From Bacteroidia bacterium (lineage in GTDB: Bacteria; Bacteroidota; Bacteroidia; Cytophagales; Cyclobacteriaceae): 13,554 nt of DNA. The stretch is taken from contig JANXRR010000071.1 in the NCBI GenBank assembly GCA_025356795.1, positions 1-13,554 on the forward strand, read 5' to 3'. How positions within the stretch are numbered: position 1 is the first letter of the stretch; every line of letters begins with the position of its first letter. Of this stretch, positions 1-6,035 are shown piece after piece. Position numbers and translations under genes: made by a program. The notes under the pieces are model-generated. The model worked only from the letters and a program-made list of their open reading frames with translations, searched no databases and was not told the origin of the DNA.

Positions 1-189
1 TACCGATACAAAGGTCACAGGTTCAGAATCAAATTCAGGTGCATACCAGCCAATGCCAAAGCCATCACCATTAAGTGGCTCTTCAATTTCTTTAGCATTG
101 CTGCTTTGATTGATGAGCGAGTTTTTAGGTTGATACAAAAGCTTATCCATGAGGATGGGAGTACCCCGATACACTATTAATCTGCACAT
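1..189 (-). CDS. Class II glutamine amidotransferase, N-terminal part (runs off the left edge)
   Basis: The reverse strand reads from an ATG at 189-187 through 63 open codons to the window edge. The protein begins MCRLIVYRGTPILMDKLL and later has NGDGFGIGWY. Cys2 directly after the initiator Met is the N-terminal nucleophile of Ntn-type (class II) glutamine amidotransferases. The GDGFGIGWY stretch matches the conserved N-DG-G-G-Y loop of the YafJ/EgtC-like branch of that family. Such enzymes release ammonia from glutamine, or act as gamma-glutamyl hydrolases as EgtC does in ergothioneine synthesis. The substrate cannot be told from 63 residues, and roughly three quarters of the protein lies outside the window. 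It is divergent from the YfiR-like gene across a 137-bp gap. The family call is fairly sure; the specific role is unknown. Confidence 0.8.
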   Translation of the reverse strand, partial: MCRLIVYRGTPILMDKLLYQPKNSLINQSSNAKEIEEPLNGDGFGIGWYAPEFDSEPVTFVSV

Positions 190-271
190 AATATTTAAAG
201 TTTTAGAAAAGGTACTAAAAAACTGAAAGAAGTGGGTAGGTCAGTTTATTCTTTAATCCTATCACAATCCT

Positions 272-279
272 TACATTTG
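272..279 (+). promoter_or_regulatory. Candidate Bacteroidota -7 promoter box for the YfiR-like gene
   Basis: TACATTTG matches the Bacteroidota sigma factor -7 consensus TAnnTTTG exactly. It lies 47 bp before the GTG start at 327, in the divergent gap. No clear -33 TTTG or TTG is seen at the usual distance; TTTA at 245-248 is the nearest weak candidate. Transcription would start near 286 and would probably cover both the YfiR-like and receptor genes. Confidence 0.42.
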
Positions 280-326
280 CTTTTTCCAAGACTATTAAAT
301 TCACCAAAAAACCTTACTTTGGACTC

Positions 327-827
327 GTGAAAAGAATTTTTCTACTTATTCTATTACTTTTTTCAATACCTGTGCTTCAAGCACAAGATGAAAAATGGCA
401 AGGTGTTTATATTTATAGTTTTACACGGTATGTGCAATGGCCCGATGAATACAATCAGGGTGATTTTGTGATTAGTATTTTAGGCGAATCTCCCATGGTT
501 CAAGAATTGCAAAATTTGGCTGAGAAGAAAAAAGTGGATGGCAGAACTATCAAGCTGGTAAGAGCCAATTCTATTTCAGAAATCAAAAAGTGCAATATTT
601 TATTCTTACCCGATAATCAATCGCAATTATTAGCATCTGTTCTTACTCATACCAATGATTGGGCCACCTTAGTAGTAACGCATCAAGAAGGGTTAGGAAA
701 GAAAGGAAGTTGTATCAATTTTGTGAGCAAGGATGGAAAACCTTCTTTTGAATTGAACATGAATGCTATAACCAAGCATCAGTTAAAAGTATTTAATGAA
801 CTTACCCGGCATGCCATTATGCTTTAA
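327..827 (+). CDS. Secreted YfiR-like protein (DUF4154 family)
   Basis: This is a 166-aa protein starting at GTG (327). Residues 1-19 form a signal peptide (MKRIFLLIL..., predicted cleavage VLQA/Q), so the mature protein is periplasmic. Residues 23-166 fit the YfiR/DUF4154 family. The opening motif is YSFTRYVQWP (residues 30-39), followed by an alternating beta/alpha body and a C-terminal segment FELNMNAI...LKVFNELTRHA. Two cysteines (C89, C129) remain after cleavage and could form a disulfide. Pseudomonas YfiR is a periplasmic inhibitor of the membrane diguanylate cyclase YfiN. Here the next gene, 47 bp downstream on the same strand, encodes a two-TM HAMP receptor, so the protein may bind that receptor's periplasmic domain. 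That partnership is inferred from position only. The GTG start is chosen because it gives a clean signal peptide and sits 47 bp after a promoter-like box. Confidence 0.83.
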   Translation: MKRIFLLILLLFSIPVLQAQDEKWQGVYIYSFTRYVQWPDEYNQGDFVISILGESPMVQELQNLAEKKKVDGRTIKLVRANSISEIKKCNILFLPDNQSQLLASVLTHTNDWATLVVTHQEGLGKKGSCINFVSKDGKPSFELNMNAITKHQLKVFNELTRHAIML

Positions 828-874
828 AAATTATGTTTAAAATTACTTGTCCGATTATTTAATATAACTTCTTT

Positions 875-2806
875 ATGAAAATAAAACTTAGTGTTGGCAA
901 CAAAATATTTGGAGGTTTCCTGATATTGATTGTGCTTTTTATAGTGAATGCCCTCATAATTTTTCAAAGAGGAAATAGCATTGATAATTCAATCAGTTTT
1001 TCTTCAGATGTAGCTAAGCCATCGAAGGAATCAATTAATGAATTTAGCTTAGTTGTGACCCAATCAAAAATGCTGATCACCAATTGGGTGTATCTCCAAA
1101 CCAACAAAGAGGACAGGGAGTCGTTGCGCAACCTGAAGAATATTTCATATCCTCAATTAAAAGAAAAGCTTCAAAAGTTGGTGTTGCTATGGGAAGATAA
1201 AGACCAGCAGAAAAAACTGGACACAGTATTTCAGAAGTTTGAGTTAATGATGAAAGCTGCTGACGAAAACATTTTAGAGAAACTAAACACTTTCGAGGAT
1301 TATGAAAATCCACTTACTAAACTCCTTGCCGAAGATGTAATTGAAAGTCAGATTATCCCACAATCGGCAGAGCTATTGGATAGATTGAGTAAGATAGCAG
1401 CAAAGCAAACAGAAGTTTCTGATAGAGTTGATAAGGAAATTATGAGTTCAACTGTTGGACTTCGCTTTTCAACAATTGTGTTGGGTATTATCATAGTATT
1501 GGCAGGTCTGTTAATAGCTTACCTCATTGTAAGAACTATCCGCGGCCCCATCAATTATGTGAAAGACGTAGTATTAATGTTAGGTAAAGGAGAACTTGTA
1601 GAGGAAGATAAAAACAGAAAATATACCAACGATGAAATCGGAGAAATGGCAATTGCTACCAATACCCTTGTCAACGGGCTGAAAGCAACTTCAGTTTTTG
1701 CAGAAAATATTGGTAAAGGAAGTTATGACTCTCATTTTCAACCGCTCAGTGAACATGATGTGCTAGGCAATGCGTTGATCACCATGCGCAACAACCTTTC
1801 AAAAGTTGCCGAAGAAGATAAAAAGAGAAACTGGGCTACAGAAGGGTTGGCGAAATTTGGCGAAATTTTAAGAGTAAACAATACCGATGTGCAGAAGCTA
1901 TCGGATGAAATTATAGGCAACTTAATAAAGTATTTAAGGGCTAACCAAGGTGCTCTTTATTTAGTAGATGATGAGGAAGGAGAAGAACCAACCATGTCGA
2001 TGGTGGCGTGCTATGCGTGGGATAAAAAGAAATTCCACAATCATAAAATCCATATAGGCGAAGGCTTAGCTGGGCAATGTTGGCAAGAAAAGGAAACGGT
2101 TTTTCTTACCAATGTGCCTCAAAATTACATTAAGATCACGTCTGGATTGGGTGATGCAAATCCTACTTGTATTTTGATCGTGCCATTAAAAGTAAATGAT
2201 CAAATATTCGGTGTTATTGAAATAGCTTCCTTCAATACACTACAGAAAAATGAAATTGAGTTTATCGAGAAAATAGGAGAGAGCATTGCGTCTACTATTT
2301 CTTCGGTAAAAATTAATGCACGCACACAACGATTACTCGGTGAATCTCAGCAGATGACTGAGGAGATGAGGGCACAGGAGGAAGAGATGAGACAAAATAT
2401 GGAAGAATTGCAGGCCACTCAAGAAGAAATGCAACGAAACCAGCATGAAACTGAAAGTACAATGGATACTTTAAACTCTTCGCTGGCTATGGTAGAATTT
2501 GATACGGAAGGTAAAATACTTAAAGCCAATCCCAAATTTTTAGCTATTGTGGGTTACACAGCAGCAGAACTTGTTGGCGATTACCACCGGATTTTGGTAA
2601 CCAAAGAAGATCGTGCATCCGATGAGTATAAACAATTTTGGAAAGAATTAGCGGCCGGTAATAAACTTGAAGGTGAATTTAAACGAACAACTAAGAATGG
2701 TAAAACTATATGGATTAAAGGAATCTATTCTCCTTTCTTAAATAACTTCGGCCAAGTTGCCAAGATTATGAAGATAGCTTACGACATAACTTCTTACAAA
2801 AAATAA
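875..2806 (+). CDS. Membrane receptor with HAMP, GAF, coiled-coil and C-terminal PAS, no output domain
   Basis: The protein has 643 aa. TM1 is at about 11-30. A mostly helical periplasmic sensor follows at about 31-196, and TM2 at about 199-219. HAMP begins at 220 (RTIRGPINYV), with a second HAMP-like stretch at about 275-310. A GAF domain spans about 335-480 (GALYLVDD, GEGLAGQCW, LIVPLKVNDQIFGVIEIAS). A charged coiled coil covers about 488-527, with repeated EEM/EEL heptads. The last domain is PAS/PAC at about 530-643, ending DITSYKK just before the stop. The PAS wording (EYKQFWKEL, GEFKRTTKNGKTIWI, AYDIT) resembles PAS domains of BdlA/Aer-type chemotaxis receptors. There is no histidine kinase, GGDEF, EAL, HTH or MCP signalling domain after the PAS, and the terminator follows within about 25 bp, so the protein is complete. 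It probably receives a periplasmic cue, perhaps through the YfiR-like neighbour, and passes it to a partner encoded elsewhere. Domain calls are firm; ligand and output are unknown. Confidence 0.85.
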   Translation: MKIKLSVGNKIFGGFLILIVLFIVNALIIFQRGNSIDNSISFSSDVAKPSKESINEFSLVVTQSKMLITNWVYLQTNKEDRESLRNLKNISYPQLKEKLQKLVLLWEDKDQQKKLDTVFQKFELMMKAADENILEKLNTFEDYENPLTKLLAEDVIESQIIPQSAELLDRLSKIAAKQTEVSDRVDKEIMSSTVGLRFSTIVLGIIIVLAGLLIAYLIVRTIRGPINYVKDVVLMLGKGELVEEDKNRKYTNDEIGEMAIATNTLVNGLKATSVFAENIGKGSYDSHFQPLSEHDVLGNALITMRNNLSKVAEEDKKRNWATEGLAKFGEILRVNNTDVQKLSDEIIGNLIKYLRANQGALYLVDDEEGEEPTMSMVACYAWDKKKFHNHKIHIGEGLAGQCWQEKETVFLTNVPQNYIKITSGLGDANPTCILIVPLKVNDQIFGVIEIASFNTLQKNEIEFIEKIGESIASTISSVKINARTQRLLGESQQMTEEMRAQEEEMRQNMEELQATQEEMQRNQHETESTMDTLNSSLAMVEFDTEGKILKANPKFLAIVGYTAAELVGDYHRILVTKEDRASDEYKQFWKELAAGNKLEGEFKRTTKNGKTIWIKGIYSPFLNNFGQVAKIMKIAYDITSYKK

Positions 2807-2830
2807 AACTTTCTTCTTTGATAACAATAA

Positions 2831-2860
2831 AAAAAGCCCCTTTTTGAAAAGGGGCTTTTT
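2831..2860. terminator. Bidirectional rho-independent terminator
   Basis: A perfect 14-bp inverted repeat, AAAAAGCCCCTTTT and its complement, is separated by only TG. It has a GCCCC/GGGGC core and runs of A and T on either side. Read in either direction it gives a GC stem followed by a T tract. It lies 25 bp after the receptor stop and between converging genes, so it can end the plus-strand transcript and also stop readthrough from msrA. Confidence 0.9.
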
Positions 2861-2882
2861 ATTACCTAAACCTAAACTTAAA

Positions 2883-2905
2883 CCTAGTAGAACCTACCTA
2901 CTAGG
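2883..2905 (-). terminator. Second hairpin downstream of msrA
   Basis: CCTAGTAG (2883-2890) and CTACTAGG (2898-2905) form a perfect 8-bp stem with a 7-nt loop. On the minus strand it lies about 42 nt after the msrA stop and is followed by a T-rich tract (TTTAAGTTTAGGTTT), so it could be the first terminator of msrA. The stem is only half G+C and the T tract is interrupted, so it is weaker than the neighbouring terminator. Confidence 0.4.
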
Positions 2906-2946
2906 GGGAAGGAACGCTTAAGTGCAAATTAGGTTACAGATTTCTA

Positions 2947-3573
2947 TTACTTTTTAAGTTTAGCTTCAAATTGTTTTTTGAATTTTTCAATTTTTGGGCG
3001 AATCACATATTGGCAATAACCTTGATTAGGATTTAGCGCATAATAATCTTGATGATAGTCTTCTGCTTTATAAAAAACACTAGCAGGGGTAATCTCAGTT
3101 ACAATTGGATTGTTGTAAACATGCGAAGCATCTAATTGCTTTTTGTATTGCTCTGCTAACTTTTTTTGATCTTCTGAGTGATAAAAAACAACAGAACGAT
3201 ACTGAGTGCCTTCATCTGCACCTTGACGATTCAACGTGGTTGGGTCATGTGTGTTCCAAAAAATCTCCAACAGTTCTTCATAGGTTACTTTTTTTGGATC
3301 AAATAACACTTGAATTACCTCTGCATGGCCAGTAGTACCAGTGCATACTTCCTTATAATTCGGATTTTTCACTTTCCCTCCCGCATAACCAGAAGCTACA
3401 GATTCTACACCCTTCACCTTTAAAAAAAAAGCTTCGGTACACCAAAAACAACCCGATCCGAAAGTGGCAAGTTGTAATTCTCCATTAGTTTGACTCATAG
3501 GTTTTGTTTGTTTCTGCCCAAGGGCAAAATTGAAAATAGATGATGCAAGTAATACAATTAATAGTTTTTTCAT
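2947..3573 (-). CDS. msrA: Exported peptide-methionine (S)-S-oxide reductase
   Basis: The protein has 208 aa with the MsrA signature GCFWCTE at residues 41-47, where C42 is the catalytic cysteine. Further family blocks are GYAGG (62-66), TGHAEVIQVLFDP (81-93), FWNTHDPT (105-112), GTQYRS (122-127) and a C-terminal GYCQYV (185-190) with C187, a possible resolving cysteine; C45 is another. It reduces methionine-S-sulfoxide in oxidised proteins. The ATG at 3573 is preferred over one 78 bp upstream. It begins directly with a signal peptide (MKKLLIVLLASSIFNFALG, cleavage before Q20), whereas the longer form would bury that peptide behind 26 unrelated residues. The enzyme is therefore predicted to be periplasmic. 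No msrB is fused or adjacent. It stands alone, with its own 120-bp upstream gap, converging on the receptor gene. Confidence 0.93.
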   Translation of the reverse strand: MKKLLIVLLASSIFNFALGQKQTKPMSQTNGELQLATFGSGCFWCTEAFFLKVKGVESVASGYAGGKVKNPNYKEVCTGTTGHAEVIQVLFDPKKVTYEELLEIFWNTHDPTTLNRQGADEGTQYRSVVFYHSEDQKKLAEQYKKQLDASHVYNNPIVTEITPASVFYKAEDYHQDYYALNPNQGYCQYVIRPKIEKFKKQFEAKLKK

Positions 3574-3661
3574 AATCCTATATAACTTTAAAAAAGCAAA
3601 AATGGTTTGAATGATTGCACCAATTTGTCGCACACAACACCAAACTATCAAGTTTGTTGAA

Positions 3662-3675
3662 TTAACCTCGGTTAA
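3662..3675. repeat. 14-bp perfect palindrome between the sugar operon and msrA
   Basis: TTAACC TC GGTTAA has two 6-bp arms around a 2-nt centre, about 20 bp past the end of the lipoprotein gene and 89 bp before the msrA start. The centre is too small for a normal RNA hairpin loop and no clean T tract follows, so it is a poor terminator. It could be a binding site for a dimeric regulator of msrA, or chance. Confidence 0.25.
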
Positions 3676-3693
3676 AAATTGTGTTTCTAAAAG

Positions 3694-4812
3694 CTAATAA
3701 TTTTTGTAGAACTCAGAAATAATGTTGGAGAGCTTTTTATCTAGGTCTTTCTTGGTTTGAGTTATCAATTGATTATCAACAGGGTATAATTCAGGTTTTC
3801 CACAAAAGTTTCTCATGGCCGATGGAAGGGCACGAAAATCACCGCTGCAAATGATCCAGCGGCAGTTCCAACTTTGGTCACTTTGTATCATCACACTAGA
3901 TAGTTGTGCTGAATTGTTGGCATCTTCGATAATGAACTGCAGCGATCCGGTAGCAAGAATTTGCTTATCGAACGTAGTGGCTTGCGCTTTCATCAACTGC
4001 ATAACGGGTATATCTTTTCCTGTGCTATCCTTCTTTGTGCCAGTTTGAAAATTATCCTGATACTCTTGTGAATTCTTAGAAACAGTTGGACGACTTTCTT
4101 GATATCCATTTACCATAACTATCATATGCTGATCAATCTTCTCAATGCTTTTGGTGTGTACTTGCTGCTCGGTATAGAAAGCAACAAACTGGTTATTACT
4201 TGATGTAAAAATAATCGGATCGAAATTCCAGTGGTAACTGGTAGGATTAGAAACTTTGATTAATACTTTTAAAGTAGCATTTGTTTTTGCCTGCTGAATG
4301 AGTTCTATAACCTCGCGATAACCGGGTGAATAATTGTTGGCATCTGTAAAAAGAAAAAAAGCACTTTTAGCATCTTCGCGAGTTCCTTTTAACATTTGTT
4401 GAATGCCGGCATTATAGCATTCGGTGGATGCGCTATCCTTAGCTACTTTTACATCCTTATAAACCTCCATTGGTTTGGGAATGATTTTTAAGGCGGCCGG
4501 GCAGGTACGAATATCTTCGTAAAGTGTATTGATTCGCTGATAGTTTCCGATCACATTTTTCCATTTGAGATAGGCGTTTGAATTAATTTGATTTTGAATA
4601 TCGGTTGTCAATAAATTAATCGCAGCTTGATAACTAACTGAGAGCACTTGTAAAGACTTTTTATTTTCAGGGCTACGTCTTAAATTTTGCACGGCTTCTA
4701 GAACGGCCTCGTAATAGTTGCCTTTTTTATACGCTCCAACTCCCGAAGCACAACCATTGATTATAATTGAAGATATTATTACACTTGCTACTGCCTTTAT
4801 ATAACGGTTCAT
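3694..4812 (-). CDS. Lipoprotein of unknown function with TPR-like N-terminal region
   Basis: The protein has 372 aa and I do not recognise its family. The start at 4812 gives MNRYIKAVASVIIS, a hydrophobic segment and a lipobox-like I-N-G-C at residues 18-21. It is therefore probably lipidated at C21 and anchored in the inner or outer membrane; N at -2 of the lipobox is not typical. A start 36 bp upstream is possible and would overlap the esterase gene, but it spoils the signal. Residues about 24-75 (GAYKKGNYYEAVLEAVQNLRR) read like a TPR hairpin. A second helical hairpin lies near residues 150-180. The C-terminal half looks beta-rich and ends in a charged helix. It is the last gene of the GH31-transporter-esterase operon, 13 bp after the esterase stop, which suggests a cell-envelope role in the same sugar pathway. 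That role is inference. Confidence 0.7.
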   Translation of the reverse strand: MNRYIKAVASVIISSIIINGCASGVGAYKKGNYYEAVLEAVQNLRRSPENKKSLQVLSVSYQAAINLLTTDIQNQINSNAYLKWKNVIGNYQRINTLYEDIRTCPAALKIIPKPMEVYKDVKVAKDSASTECYNAGIQQMLKGTREDAKSAFFLFTDANNYSPGYREVIELIQQAKTNATLKVLIKVSNPTSYHWNFDPIIFTSSNNQFVAFYTEQQVHTKSIEKIDQHMIVMVNGYQESRPTVSKNSQEYQDNFQTGTKKDSTGKDIPVMQLMKAQATTFDKQILATGSLQFIIEDANNSAQLSSVMIQSDQSWNCRWIICSGDFRALPSAMRNFCGKPELYPVDNQLITQTKKDLDKKLSNIISEFYKNY

Positions 4813-4825
4813 AAATAAAGCTAAA

Positions 4826-6034
4826 TCATTTAATGGCAAAGAAATCAATTAGAATATCATCTATCAAATTTCTCCAATTACCCCACGAATGGCTGTCATT
4901 TACTTCTCGGTAATGATAAACACAGGCGTTGCTCTCAAGTATCGATTTCATTTTTCGGCTTGCATCAGAAGCATCGCTGATCAATCCGGAGGTCATTGAT
5001 ATTTGAATGGGTTGATTGGGATTATTGCACAATTTATAGATTTGAGGACGAAACAAAAAGGCGGGAGATTGTATGCCAGCCATACCAAAAAGTCGTGGTT
5101 CGACAAAAGCAAAATAAGCCGCAGTAAGTCCGCCCATAGATTCTCCTAAGATGGCTCTCTGATTGGTTTCAGGTAACACCGGAAAAATAGATTCCACTGT
5201 AGGGATGAGTTCCTTTTCAAAAAAAGTCAAGTATTTTTCATTCATAGCAAGCTCATTCATTCGCTTGTTGTTAGCTCTGTTTACCGGTTCTCGGTGATCA
5301 ATAAAAATGACAATAATTGGTTTTATCTTTTTGTCGGCAATGAGGTTGTCGAGAATAGTAATCATGTTACCCAATTTCGGATGCATATATTCATAACCAT
5401 CGGTTACATAAACGGAGGGCAGCCTGCCCAACTGCTCATATCCAACGGGCAAATACACATTAAAATTAAGCTGGTAGCCAAGTATTTTACTGTTCAATAA
5501 AATGTCAGCCTTCACTTCGCCATGCGCAATGGTTTCGCGTGAAGTAAGAATGGCGTCTTCTTTCCAAAGTGGCATTCTTAGTTCACTATTAGGGCTTCCA
5601 CCTCCTATGCCCGACCACTGCCGATATTGATTTTCAGGATCCAATAGCCAATCATTTTCATTGATGCGGACTTTATAATCAAGGCGTGCATCTTTTGGGA
5701 AGGATGCTTTAAGATACCAAATGTTAGTTCCCGAAATAAGGGTGCCTGTATTATTGAAATCACTGTTATAGCCCCAACCATTAAAGTCGCCCATCCAATC
5801 TACTTTCTTGGCCGTGCCTTTATATAAAAACAAAACAGAATCCTCAACTACAATAGGAATGCGATACGTTGATTTTAAATTGTTCCAGTAAGAATTAATC
5901 TCTTTTTTGCTGGATGTTGTATCGGCACCAGCGTTAATTTTTAATTCATTCACTATCTTTTGTAATGACGCTTGTTGAGCAAAAACAGAATTGCAAACGA
6001 AAATTATTAACGAGATAGGTAAGTAATTTTTCAC
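4826..6034 (-). CDS. Secreted esterase (Fes / esterase D type alpha/beta hydrolase) with N-terminal Ig-like module
   Basis: The protein has 402 aa from a GTG at 6034. This start begins a signal peptide, MKNYLPISLIIFVCNSVFA/QQ, and lies one base after the transporter stop codon. An ATG at 6097 would place 21 basic residues before that signal and overlap the transporter, so it is rejected. Residues about 60-155 resemble the early-set/CBM48-like domain found before esterases of the Fes type (VDWMGDFNGWGY, W-L-K-A-S-F, DYKVRIN-ENDWLLDP). Residues about 185-400 are an alpha/beta hydrolase of the putative esterase family. Its nucleophile elbow is GESMGG (S299), the histidine lies in DSHSWGNW (H382), and the acid is probably D354. 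It could remove acyl groups from sugars or act on a siderophore or other ester. The sugar-operon context favours a carbohydrate ester in the periplasm or outside the cell. The substrate is unproven. Confidence 0.82.
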   Translation of the reverse strand: MKNYLPISLIIFVCNSVFAQQASLQKIVNELKINAGADTTSSKKEINSYWNNLKSTYRIPIVVEDSVLFLYKGTAKKVDWMGDFNGWGYNSDFNNTGTLISGTNIWYLKASFPKDARLDYKVRINENDWLLDPENQYRQWSGIGGGSPNSELRMPLWKEDAILTSRETIAHGEVKADILLNSKILGYQLNFNVYLPVGYEQLGRLPSVYVTDGYEYMHPKLGNMITILDNLIADKKIKPIIVIFIDHREPVNRANNKRMNELAMNEKYLTFFEKELIPTVESIFPVLPETNQRAILGESMGGLTAAYFAFVEPRLFGMAGIQSPAFLFRPQIYKLCNNPNQPIQISMTSGLISDASDASRKMKSILESNACVYHYREVNDSHSWGNWRNLIDDILIDFFAIK

Positions 6035-6035
6035 T

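Noticed and set aside
3574..3651. Upstream extension of msrA by 26 residues
   Set aside because: The added residues hide an otherwise normal signal peptide and are not MsrA-like.
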